Shown here piece after piece: positions 56,707 through 64,000 of a stretch of DNA of 64,000 nt. The position numbers and the translations under genes are program-made. The DNA comes from Mesorhizobium norvegicum. Its GTDB lineage: Bacteria; Pseudomonadota; Alphaproteobacteria; Rhizobiales; Rhizobiaceae. Location: assembly GCF_004919685.1 (NCBI RefSeq), contig NZ_SMYZ01000070.1, forward strand, positions 1 through 64,000. Reading direction: 5' to 3'. The notes beneath the pieces were generated by a model. That model had not been told where the DNA came from. It ran no database searches and was given only the letters and a program-made list of their open reading frames with translations. Positions within the stretch are counted from its first letter, which is position 1. Each line of letters begins with the position of its first letter.

Positions 56707-57405
56707 TCAGGCCGAAGCGCGCACATTGTGCTTGCGCTTCATGTAGTCCTTGGCGGTCTCGACCGCCACCGCCGCGTCGCGGCAGTAGGCATCGGCGCCG
56801 ACGGCCTTGCCGAATTCCTCGTTCAGCGGCGCACCGCCGACCAGCACCACATAGTCGTCGCGGATGCCCTTTTCCTTCATCGTGTCGATGACGACCTTCA
56901 TGTAGGGCATGGTCGTGGTCAGCAGTGCCGACATGCCGATGATATCGGGCTGGTGCTGTTCGATCGCATCGAGATATTTCTCGACCGCATTGTTGATGCC
57001 GAGATCGATGACGTCGAAGCCGGCGCCCTCCATCATCATGCCGACGAGGTTCTTGCCGATGTCGTGGATGTCGCCCTTGACCGTACCGATGACCATCTTG
57101 CCCTGCTTTGGCGCGCCGGTGGCGGCGAGCAGCGGGCGCAGGATGAACATGCCGGCCTTCATCGCGTTGGCGGAAAGCAGCACTTCCGGCACGAACAGGA
57201 TGCCGTCGCGAAAATCCTCGCCGACGATGCGCATGCCTTCGACCAGCGCCTCGGTGAGCACCTTGTAGGGCACCCAGCCGCGCTCGAGCAGGATGTTGGT
57301 GCCTTCCTCGATCTCTTCCTTCAGCCCGTCATAGAGATCGTCGTGCATCTGCTGCACCAACTCGTCGTCGGAAAGTTCGGAAAGGATGATCTCGTCGTCG
57401 GACAT
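56707..57405 (-). CDS. Methyltransferase cognate corrinoid protein
   Basis: A 232-residue B12-binding protein of the MtbC/MttC type: an N-terminal four-helix cap (residues about 10-95) and a Rossmann-like cobalamin domain. The binding motif is GDIHDIGKN with D112, H114 (the lower Co ligand) and G117, followed by a later GGAPLN segment. It carries the methyl group from MttB to the folate methyltransferase. ATG 57405 begins MSDDEIILSELS. Divergent from mttB by 275 bases, sharing a regulatory region. Confidence 0.93.
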   Translation of the reverse strand: MSDDEIILSELSDDELVQQMHDDLYDGLKEEIEEGTNILLERGWVPYKVLTEALVEGMRIVGEDFRDGILFVPEVLLSANAMKAGMFILRPLLAATGAPKQGKMVIGTVKGDIHDIGKNLVGMMMEGAGFDVIDLGINNAVEKYLDAIEQHQPDIIGMSALLTTTMPYMKVVIDTMKEKGIRDDYVVLVGGAPLNEEFGKAVGADAYCRDAAVAVETAKDYMKRKHNVRASA

Positions 57406-57500
57406 TTGTATCGAGCTCCTGCCGGCATCGCGACCATGTCGCAAGGCACAAAATATTCGCGCTCATACCTAACCCGCTGGGGGCATGTATCCATAGCTGA

Positions 57501-57564
57501 TTTGCGACTTCCCGCAAAAGGAAAGCGACCGTAACTCTCTTGGAATTCTTGTCGATTTTGCGAC
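57501..57564. promoter_or_regulatory. TTTGCGAC repeats between corrinoid and mttB genes
   Basis: TTTGCGAC occurs at 57501-57508 and again at 57557-57564 as a direct repeat 56 bases apart. After the first copy, CGCAAAA (57513-57519) gives a partial mirror; the second is preceded by GTCG to give GTCG-6-CGAC. The octamer equals the arm of the perfect palindrome upstream of the GlxA regulator at 43141-43160. Probable regulator site for the divergent genes (inferred). Confidence 0.45.
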
Positions 57565-57680
57565 AGGCGTTGGCGCTGGCGGGCCGTTTCGAATAGGGTG
57601 CATGGCTACGATCTGGCAAGAAGCGGCGAGAGGCAGCCGCTATGGATTCCAGACAAGAACAGATTCAGGGAAGAACCACC

Positions 57681-59255
57681 ATGAGCGAACACGCGGCAGT
57701 CGATCAGGAAGCGTCAAACGCGCGACGTGGGCGCGGCGCCAGCGGCGGGGCAGCCGCCCGGCGGGCAGCACGTTCGGGCGGTGGCCCGGGCACGCAGCTC
57801 ACCTACATCAAGCGCAAGATCAACGTTTATGAGGTGCTGGACGAGGAAGGCCTGGCGCTGATCGAGAAGAATACCGACACGGTGCTCGAGGAGATCGGCA
57901 TCATCTTCCGCGACGATGCGGAAGCGCTGCAACTGTGGAAAGAGGCCGGCGCCGACGTCAAGGGCGAGCGCGTGCACTTTCCGAAGGGTCTGTGCCGTTC
58001 TCTGCTCAAGACCGCGCCGTCCATCTATACCCAGCACGCCCGCAATTCCGAGCGCTCGGTGCAGATCGGCGGCAACGCCACCGTCTTCGCGCCCGTCTAT
58101 GGCCCGCCCTTCGTGCGTGACCTCGACGGCGTCAGGCGTTACGCGACGATCGAGGATTTCCAGAATTTCGTGAAGCTCGCTTATATGGCGCCGTCGATCC
58201 ACCATTCGGGCGGCACGGTGTGCGAGCCGGTCGACGTGCCGGTCAACAAGCGCCACCTCGACATGATCTACAGCCACATCAAATATTCCGACAAGCCGTT
58301 CATGGGTTCGGTGACCGCGCCGGAGCGCGCCGAAGACACCGTCGCCATGGCCAAGATCGTGTTCGGCGACGATTTCGTCGAGAACAACACGGTGCTGACC
58401 AGCCTGATCAATGCCAATTCGCCGATGGTGTTCGACGAGACCATGCTCGGCGCGCTGAAAGTCTATGCGCGCCACAACCAGGCCTGCATCGTCACGCCGT
58501 TCATCCTTGCCGGCGCGATGAGCCCGGTGACGGTGGCCGGCACGCTGACGCAGGTTCTGGCCGAAGTGCTGGCCGGTGCGTCGTTCACGCAGCTGATCCG
58601 GCCGGGCGCGCCGGTGCTGTTCGGCACCTTCGCCTCGTCGATCTCGATGCAGTCGGGCGCGCCGACCTTCGGCACGCCGGAGCCATCGCTGGTTTCCTAT
58701 GGCGCTGCACAGCTGGCGCGTCGCCTCGGCCTGCCGTTCCGCACCGGCGGCTCGCTCTGTGCGTCCAAGGTTCCGGATGCGCAGGCGGCCTATGAAAGCG
58801 CCAACACGCTGAACTCGACCATCCTGGCCGGCACCAATTTCGTGCTGCACTCGGCCGGCTGGCTCGAGGGCGGGCTGGCGTCCTGCTACGAAAAATTCAT
58901 GATGGACATCGACCAGCTCGGCATGACGCAGAAGTTTTCCGAGGGCGTCGATCTGTCGGAAAACGGCCAGGCGATGGACGCCATCCGCCAGGTTGGCCCG
59001 GGCAGCCACTATCTCGGCTGCGACCACACCCAGGCCAATTTCCAGACCGCCTTCTACCGCTCCAACATCGCCGACAACAATTCCTACGAGCAGTGGCTTG
59101 CCGAAGGCGAGAAGACGGCACCCCAGCGTGCCAACGAGCTCGCCCGCCGCTGGCTGGAAAGCTACGAGGCGCCGTATCTCGATCCGAGCATCGACGAAGC
59201 GTTGAAAGACTTCATCGCCAAGAAGAAGGGGTCGATGCCCGACGCCTTCACTTGA
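57681..59255 (+). CDS. MttB-family methyltransferase, non-pyrrolysine
   Basis: A 524-residue TIM-barrel methyltransferase of the trimethylamine methyltransferase superfamily. Seen: VYEVLDEEGLALIEKNTDTVLEEIG and YGPPFVRDLDGVRRYATIEDF, with SLINANSPMVFD and LAGAMSPVTVAG in the barrel. The frame runs without an amber codon, so no pyrrolysine; such members demethylate quaternary amines such as glycine betaine, proline betaine, carnitine or butyrobetaine in anaerobes. The exact substrate is open. ATG 57681 has AGGGAAG upstream and a 30-residue Arg/Gly-rich N-terminus. Divergent from the cognate corrinoid protein. Confidence 0.92.
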   Translation: MSEHAAVDQEASNARRGRGASGGAAARRAARSGGGPGTQLTYIKRKINVYEVLDEEGLALIEKNTDTVLEEIGIIFRDDAEALQLWKEAGADVKGERVHFPKGLCRSLLKTAPSIYTQHARNSERSVQIGGNATVFAPVYGPPFVRDLDGVRRYATIEDFQNFVKLAYMAPSIHHSGGTVCEPVDVPVNKRHLDMIYSHIKYSDKPFMGSVTAPERAEDTVAMAKIVFGDDFVENNTVLTSLINANSPMVFDETMLGALKVYARHNQACIVTPFILAGAMSPVTVAGTLTQVLAEVLAGASFTQLIRPGAPVLFGTFASSISMQSGAPTFGTPEPSLVSYGAAQLARRLGLPFRTGGSLCASKVPDAQAAYESANTLNSTILAGTNFVLHSAGWLEGGLASCYEKFMMDIDQLGMTQKFSEGVDLSENGQAMDAIRQVGPGSHYLGCDHTQANFQTAFYRSNIADNNSYEQWLAEGEKTAPQRANELARRWLESYEAPYLDPSIDEALKDFIAKKKGSMPDAFT

Positions 59256-59344
59256 AAGGAGCCCGAGTCAGGCGGGGCTAAAGTCGCCAACATCATCCAC
59301 AAGGAAGTCTGGCGGAGCGCGTTCTCCGATCCGGTCAAGAAGGA

Positions 59345-60040
59345 ATGACTGCGCCTGCCGGCAGCGTTGACCGCATTGCTGCGGTGCTTCTCGCCAACGG
59401 CCTTGTCCTTCGTGGCGGCTTCAATTTTACGCCAGGCGATGCGCCGCTAACGGGATCATCGGGTGCGTCGGCAGCGGCCGTCCTGCTGGTGGGGCAGGCG
59501 GGCGCGGCACCCTGGCCGCATTTCCTGCGTTGGCGAGAGCAACAGCCACAGGCAATCGCCAATCCGCTCGACACGTGGTCGCGCGAAGTGATCGGCGCCG
59601 TGGCGGAGACGTTCGGGGCGCGGGCCGTTTCGCCTTCCGACAGGCCCTATCTGCCGTTCCAGCAATGGGCGATGCGGGCGGAGGGGCTGAAGCCTTCACC
59701 GCTCGGCATCCTCATGCATCCGCGATACGGGCTCTGGCACGCCTATCGCGGTGCGCTGCTGTTCGACGACGAGCTTCCGGTTCAAGCCGCCGAGGCAACG
59801 CCCCATCTTTGCGATAGCTGTGTCGAGAAGCCCTGCCTGAAATCCTGCCCGGTCGACGCCTATTCCGTGCAGGGGTTCGCCTATCCGTCCTGTCTGGCGC
59901 ATGTGCGGGGAGCGAATGGCGAACCGTGCCGCAGCGGCGGCTGCCTTGACCGGAACGCCTGTCCCTATGGTACGGCCTACCGCTACCCCCCGGAGGTCCA
60001 GTCGTCTCACATGGCAAGCTTTGCGGCGGTGGCCGGCTGA
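59345..60040 (+). CDS. 4Fe-4S cluster protein next to mttB
   Basis: A 231-residue protein whose C-terminal half carries Cys motifs CDSCVEKPCLKSCP and then CLAHV, CRSGGCLDRNACPYG, which could bind two 4Fe-4S clusters. The N-terminal half (GFNFTPGD..., SPLGILMHPRYG) is not recognised; the cluster part resembles that of QueG-type proteins but the cobalamin domain is absent. It starts 90 bases after mttB, so it could supply electrons for corrinoid reactivation (inference). Cytoplasmic. Confidence 0.75.
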   Translation: MTAPAGSVDRIAAVLLANGLVLRGGFNFTPGDAPLTGSSGASAAAVLLVGQAGAAPWPHFLRWREQQPQAIANPLDTWSREVIGAVAETFGARAVSPSDRPYLPFQQWAMRAEGLKPSPLGILMHPRYGLWHAYRGALLFDDELPVQAAEATPHLCDSCVEKPCLKSCPVDAYSVQGFAYPSCLAHVRGANGEPCRSGGCLDRNACPYGTAYRYPPEVQSSHMASFAAVAG

Positions 60041-60091
60041 TCGAAATGCAGCCCTGATCCAAGCAGTAGCTTGACGGTTGATGGCAGTGGA

Positions 60092-60128
60092 CCTATTCAT
60101 CAAGTCATCAGATGACTTGATGAATAGG
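60092..60128. promoter_or_regulatory. Perfect 37-bp palindrome, GntR operator
   Basis: Two 18-base arms are exact reverse complements around a single A, centred on TCATCAGATGA. It ends 3 bases before the preferred start of the FadR/GntR regulator gene, so it overlaps the ribosome site. FCD-type GntR regulators typically bind shorter sites of this kind; autoregulation is very likely. An RNA hairpin could also form in the leader. Confidence 0.8.
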
Positions 60129-60131
60129 CCG

Positions 60132-60809
60132 ATGCAACCCGCCATCAGAACCAATCTTACCGACAGCGCCACCGAAAGCCTGCGTGCCGAGATCGTCAGC
60201 GGCCGCTGGGGCGTCGGCGAGCGCATTCCCAATGAGACAGCCCTTACCGACCTTTTGTCGGTCAGCCGCGGCACGGTGCGTGAAGCGGTGCGGGTGCTGG
60301 TCTCGCAGGGACTGCTCGATACGCGCCAGGGCTCGGGCACTTATGTGCGCTCCGCCGTCGATGCCTCTGCCGCGCTCGACCGGGTCAAGCGCAGCGGCCT
60401 GCGCGATCAATGGGAGGCGCGGGCAGCGCTGGACCTCGAGGCCGCACGGCTCGCCGCCTGGCGTCGCACCCCGGCCGATCTCGAGCGGATGCGGCAATTG
60501 CTTGCCGAGCGCGGCACCGTCGCGGACGGCGGAAGCGACGCCTTCATCCGCCGCGACCTTGCTTTCCACAAGTCGGTCGTCGCGGCGTCCGGCAACAGGG
60601 CAATGATGGAGCTCTACGACTTCTTCACCGCCGCCATCACCGAAACAATCCACGCCACCCTCGACGGCAATCTGCCCGAACCGGACCAGCAGGCGCACGC
60701 GGCAATCGTCGACGCCATCGCCGCGAGCGATCCCGAGCGCGCGGTTGCCGCCGTCCGCGCCTTCATGGCACCGGTGCTTGCCCAACTTGAAAGACTGCTT
60801 TCGCAATGA
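60132..60809 (+). CDS. FadR-subfamily GntR regulator (FCD domain)
   Basis: A 225-residue regulator: N-terminal winged helix GERIPNETALTDLLSVSRGTVREAVRVL, then an all-alpha FCD ligand domain with metal-binding pattern D and H residues (DLAFHKSVV, QQAHAAIVDAI). Start at ATG 60132 (MQPAIRTNL) lies just after the palindrome; an ATG at 60120 inside the palindrome is in frame too. It overlaps the MFS gene start by 4 bases (ATGA), so it probably controls that transporter, with an organic acid effector by family habit. Confidence 0.9.
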   Translation: MQPAIRTNLTDSATESLRAEIVSGRWGVGERIPNETALTDLLSVSRGTVREAVRVLVSQGLLDTRQGSGTYVRSAVDASAALDRVKRSGLRDQWEARAALDLEAARLAAWRRTPADLERMRQLLAERGTVADGGSDAFIRRDLAFHKSVVAASGNRAMMELYDFFTAAITETIHATLDGNLPEPDQQAHAAIVDAIAASDPERAVAAVRAFMAPVLAQLERLLSQ

Positions 60810-62110
60810 ACCAGAGTTTTCGTCAGCCTGACCCGAAGGCGCAATCCGAGGCCATCAAGGGGCTGGAACTCATTGATGCGGAAGTCGACAGCCTGCCCGC
60901 GCCGCAGCCGCCTGAACTGCGCAGCCGTGCGGCGCGTATCGTGCTCGGCGCGAGCCTCGTGCTGATCGCCTTCAGCCTGCGGCCGCTGTTTTCCAGCCTG
61001 TCGGTGCTGTTGCCCGAGGTGATGCAGGCAACCGGGCTTTCGACGACAGGCGCCAGCCTGCTGACGACGCTGCCCGTTCTGTGCCTGGGCCTGTTTGCGC
61101 CCTTCGCACCGAAACTTGCCCAACGCTATGGGGCTGAACGCACCTTGCTCGGCGCACTCGCGCTGCTGGTTCTGGGAACCGGACTGCGCTGGTTCGGGTC
61201 GATTCCCCTGTTGTTTGTCGCCACTTTCCTTGCCGGCGGTGCCATAGCCATCGGCAATGTGCTGCTTCCGGGCCTGGTGAAACGTGATTTTGCCGACAGG
61301 GCCGCCGTCATGACCGGGCTCTACACCATGGCGCTCTGCGCCGGTTCGGCCGCCGCCGCCGGCTTCACGCTGCCGATCGAGCATTTTGTCACGGGTTCAT
61401 GGTCTGGGGCGCTAGCTGCCTGGGCGGTGCCGACGCTGGTCGTGCTGTTGATCTGGATTCCGCAGGCGCTGGGCAGCCGGCGGCAGGTCAGCCATCAAGG
61501 GTTTCGCGTCGTCGGGCTTTGGCGCGATCGCCTGGCCTGGCAGGTGACACTGTTCATGGGCCTGCAGTCGGCACTTGCCTATTGCATCTTCGGCTGGCTG
61601 GCGCCGATCCTGCGCGAACGCGGTTTCGATGCGGCCACCGCCGGCGCCATGGTTTCGGTGTCGGTGATGGCGCAGGTCATCACCTGTCTCGCCGTGCCGT
61701 CCTTTGCGATGCGGCTGAAGGACCAGCGCGGCATCAATGTGGCGCTCGTTGCCACCGCGGTGATTGCGCTGCTCGGCATTCTCTTTGCACCGACCTCGAC
61801 CGTGCTGTTCTGGGCGGTCCTGCAAGGCATCGGGCAGGGCGGTCTGATCGCGGCTGCCATGAGCCTGATCGTGCTGCGTTCGCCGGATTCGCATGTCGCG
61901 GCCCATCTTTCCGGCATGGCGCAAGGTGTGGGCTATGTGCTGGCGGCCTTCGGCCCGCTGCTAGTGGGTCTGATCCGTGGCTGGACCGGCAGTTTTTCGG
62001 CGTCGGCCCTGCTGTTTGTAGCGCTGGGGCTTGGCGCCGCCATCATGGGGCTCGGCGCCGGCCGCGCGGTGCATGTGGGCGCACGGACCGTGCGCGCCGA
62101 CGACCGATAG
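60806..62110 (+). CDS. CynX/NimT-family MFS transporter
   Basis: A 434-residue inner-membrane permease with about twelve helices and a 38-residue hydrophilic N-terminus. LIAFSLRPLFSSLSVLLPEV is typical of the CynX/NimT (cyanate, 2-nitroimidazole) MFS group; the second half begins around LAWQVTLFMGLQSALAYCIFGW. Substrate unknown. It is coupled to the GntR regulator, so the two form a small regulated export/import unit. Confidence 0.88.
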   Translation: MNQSFRQPDPKAQSEAIKGLELIDAEVDSLPAPQPPELRSRAARIVLGASLVLIAFSLRPLFSSLSVLLPEVMQATGLSTTGASLLTTLPVLCLGLFAPFAPKLAQRYGAERTLLGALALLVLGTGLRWFGSIPLLFVATFLAGGAIAIGNVLLPGLVKRDFADRAAVMTGLYTMALCAGSAAAAGFTLPIEHFVTGSWSGALAAWAVPTLVVLLIWIPQALGSRRQVSHQGFRVVGLWRDRLAWQVTLFMGLQSALAYCIFGWLAPILRERGFDAATAGAMVSVSVMAQVITCLAVPSFAMRLKDQRGINVALVATAVIALLGILFAPTSTVLFWAVLQGIGQGGLIAAAMSLIVLRSPDSHVAAHLSGMAQGVGYVLAAFGPLLVGLIRGWTGSFSASALLFVALGLGAAIMGLGAGRAVHVGARTVRADDR

Positions 62111-62216
62111 TGCGTCACGCAATCCTGCACGAAATGTTGACTGTCAGGTTCAGGGAACGCCTTGCCGTATCGGCTTGGCCGGATATGTATCGCGCACCAA
62201 TCGAACGGAGCGGGCG

Positions 62217-62954
62217 ATGACGAAACAGGACCTTCAGATCAAGACCAGGGATGGCGTTGCCAAAGCAGGGCTTTTCCGCTCGGCAAACGCATCTCCGGCC
62301 AAGGCCGGCGTCATTCTTTATCAGGACGCTTTCGGTCCGCGGCCGGCGCTCGACAGTATGGCCGAGCGGCTGGCGAATGAAGGTTATGCGGTGCTGGTGC
62401 CCGACCTGTTCTACCGCAATGCGCCTTACGGGCCCTTCGACGCCAAGACCGCCTTTGTCGAGGAAAAGACCAAGGCAGCGCTGATGGCGCTGGTCACCGG
62501 CACCTCACAGGATATGACCATCAGCGACAGCGGTGCATTCCTCGATGCACTTGCTGCCGAGGGCATCACAGGGCCGATCGGCACCGTCGGCTATTGCATG
62601 GGCGGCGGTCGATCATTGAATGCGGCTGCAACCTATCCCGAACGGATAAAAGCGGCCGCGAGCTTCCATGGCGGCAATCTCGCCAGCGACGCCGCCGACA
62701 GCCCGCATCGCAAGGCGGCCGCCATCAAGGCGCGTGTCTATGTCGGCATGGCGGGTGTCGACAGGAGTTTCCCGCCGGAACAGTCGGCGCGACTGGCCGA
62801 GGCGCTCAGGGTTGCGGAAGTCGACCATGTCATCGAGAACTATGCCGGCATGGCGCATGGCTGGTGCGTACCCGATCATAGCGTTTTCAATGCCGCGGGT
62901 GCGGAACGCCACTGGAAGCGATTGACGACGCTGTTCGCCGAGACCCTGATCTAA
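62217..62954 (+). CDS. Dienelactone hydrolase family protein
   Basis: A 245-residue cytoplasmic alpha/beta hydrolase with the DLH-type Cys nucleophile in GYCMGGGRSL, catalytic Asp likely in AGVDRSFPPEQ and His in AGMAHGWCVPD. N-terminal sequence LYQDAFGPRPALDSMAERLA is typical. The family hydrolyses dienelactones in aromatic catabolism, but many members have other ester substrates and no catechol genes lie here. ATG 62217 follows a GGAGCGGG site. Confidence 0.88.
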   Translation: MTKQDLQIKTRDGVAKAGLFRSANASPAKAGVILYQDAFGPRPALDSMAERLANEGYAVLVPDLFYRNAPYGPFDAKTAFVEEKTKAALMALVTGTSQDMTISDSGAFLDALAAEGITGPIGTVGYCMGGGRSLNAAATYPERIKAAASFHGGNLASDAADSPHRKAAAIKARVYVGMAGVDRSFPPEQSARLAEALRVAEVDHVIENYAGMAHGWCVPDHSVFNAAGAERHWKRLTTLFAETLI

Positions 62955-63063
62955 GCCTTTCCGCGGCTGTTCTTGCCTGTTGGCTGCCCGTCCCGTTCGC
63001 GGTATCAGGCAGCACAAATGGCGCGGCCCCATATCAGCGGGTCGAGCGGGAACGACTAACCTG

Positions 63064-64000
63064 ATGCAATCCTATGATGTCGTGATCATCGGCGCGGGTG
63101 CCGCCGGAATGATGTGCGCCGTGGAGGCGGCTAAGCGCGGCCGTTCGGTGCTGATCCTCGATCATGCGGCAATGCCTGGCGAAAAAATCCGCATCTCCGG
63201 CGGAGGCCGGTGCAATTTCACCAACATCCATGCCAGCCCGAAGAATTTTCTCTCGGGCAATCCGCATTTCTGCATTTCGGCGCTCAGTCGATACACGCAG
63301 CGCAATTTCATCGCGCTCGTCGAACGTCACCGCATCGCCTATCACGAAAAGACACTGGGGCAGTTGTTCTGCGACGGCTCGGCACGCCAGATCATCGACA
63401 TGCTGGTCTCGGAAATGCGGGACAGGGGCGTGGAGCTGGCGCTGTCGACCAAGGTTGAGGATGTCCGCAAGACCGAGGAGGGGTTTGTGCTCACCCTCTC
63501 CACGGTCACGGTCACTTGCCAGTCCGTTGTCGTGGCCTGCGGCGGCAAGTCTATCCCCAAGATGGGGGCGACCGGCTTCGGCTACGAGCTTGCCGAACGG
63601 TTCGGCCTTGCCATTGTCGAAACGCGGCCGGCGCTGGTGCCGCTGACCTTCGATGCAAACACGCTCGAGCGGTTGGCGCCCCTGGCCGGCAATGCCGTCG
63701 ACGCGGAAGTCGCCTGCGGCAAGACGCGGTTTTCCGAAGCGATGCTGTTCACGCATCGCGGCGTCAGCGGACCGTCCATCCTGCAAATCTCGTCCTATTG
63801 GCGCGAGGGCGATGAAATCCGCATCGCCATGCTGCCGGGGGTGGATGTCGCGGATCTTGTTCGTGCCGCCAAGCGCGGCAATGGAAGGCAAGCGGTGCAG
63901 ACGGTGCTGGCAAACCATCTGCCGAAGCGGCTGGCACAGTCGATCACTGAACGAACCGGGATCGACGGCAACCTCGCCGATCTTTCGGACGCCCAGATCA
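63064..64000 (+). CDS. HI0933/BaiN-type flavoprotein, partial at window end
   Basis: Begins at ATG 63064 (MQSYDVVIIGAGAAGMMCA) and is open to the last base. The 312 residues seen contain the FAD-binding GAGAAG, the family motif ISGGGRCNFTN, and GGKSIPKMGATGFGYELAERFG, all typical of HI0933-like NAD(P)/FAD-dependent oxidoreductases (family size about 390-400). Function is undefined; relatives include the bile acid reductase BaiN and rRNA-linked proteins. It shows no operon link to the preceding hydrolase (110-base gap). Confidence 0.9.
   Translation, partial: MQSYDVVIIGAGAAGMMCAVEAAKRGRSVLILDHAAMPGEKIRISGGGRCNFTNIHASPKNFLSGNPHFCISALSRYTQRNFIALVERHRIAYHEKTLGQLFCDGSARQIIDMLVSEMRDRGVELALSTKVEDVRKTEEGFVLTLSTVTVTCQSVVVACGGKSIPKMGATGFGYELAERFGLAIVETRPALVPLTFDANTLERLAPLAGNAVDAEVACGKTRFSEAMLFTHRGVSGPSILQISSYWREGDEIRIAMLPGVDVADLVRAAKRGNGRQAVQTVLANHLPKRLAQSITERTGIDGNLADLSDAQI

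Noticed and set aside
57681..59255. Pyrrolysine in the MttB-family protein.
   Set aside because: No in-frame TAG exists within the reading frame; the protein is the non-Pyl type.

Overview
The window is a GC-rich alphaproteobacterial chromosome segment, most likely from Mesorhizobium or a close relative in the Rhizobiales. The inference rests on gene content (rhizobial-type AspRS, Bpt, SthA, the soxBDAG sarcosine oxidase locus, DUF1194, GlxA-family regulator), on two rhizobial-style palindromic intergenic repeats (10647-10803 and 12097-12205), and on uniform strong codon bias. No rRNA, tRNA, CRISPR array, prophage or insertion sequence was seen.

Positions 1-16951 are mainly housekeeping and transport: RNase D, two MFS transporters (the second divergent from a DeoR regulator), AspRS, an unrecognised exported protein, topoisomerase IV subunit A, an AI-2E-family permease, a DMT exporter, Bpt, an RDD protein, soluble transhydrogenase and an esterase. 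At 17155-18580 a truncated opgC is joined to a YdcZ-type transporter gene and a VOC protein, an apparent deletion scar. Positions 18591-23734 hold soxB-D-A-G, and 23907-26869 hold a large MscS channel and a small exported protein.

Positions 27095-34994 form one plus-strand operon-like run: HAD-UbiA fusion, DprE1-like FAD oxidoreductase, small EamA/SMR-like membrane protein, extended SDR, class III aminotransferase, large membrane protein and FkbM-type methyltransferase. It looks like a route that makes, flips and uses a polyprenyl-phosphate pentose (possibly an aminopentose), comparable with mycobacterial decaprenylphosphoryl-arabinose synthesis. This is the strongest candidate for an undescribed system here.

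Positions 35154-46522 contain a DMGDH-like FAD/GcvT enzyme, a vWA protein, a beta/gamma-crystallin-like exported protein, a NitT/TauT-type ABC transporter, a DUF1778 antitoxin remnant, a GlxA/AraC regulator with palindromic upstream sites, three very small proteins, a LysR regulator and an HSL-type esterase.

Positions 47916-60040 hold a corrinoid methyl-transfer system in an apparently aerobic bacterium: RamA/RACo-like activase, methyl-THF:corrinoid methyltransferase, MetF plus MetV-like protein, a small Virulence_fact-family protein, DUF1638, a cognate corrinoid protein, a non-pyrrolysine MttB-family methyltransferase and a 4Fe-4S protein. With the DMGDH-like enzyme and sarcosine oxidase elsewhere in the window, the parts for stepwise demethylation of a betaine-like compound down to glycine, with C1 units delivered to tetrahydrofolate, are all present. 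The MttB substrate cannot be read from sequence. The window ends with a FadR/GntR regulator behind a perfect 37-bp palindrome, a CynX-type MFS transporter, a dienelactone hydrolase and the start of an HI0933-type flavoprotein.
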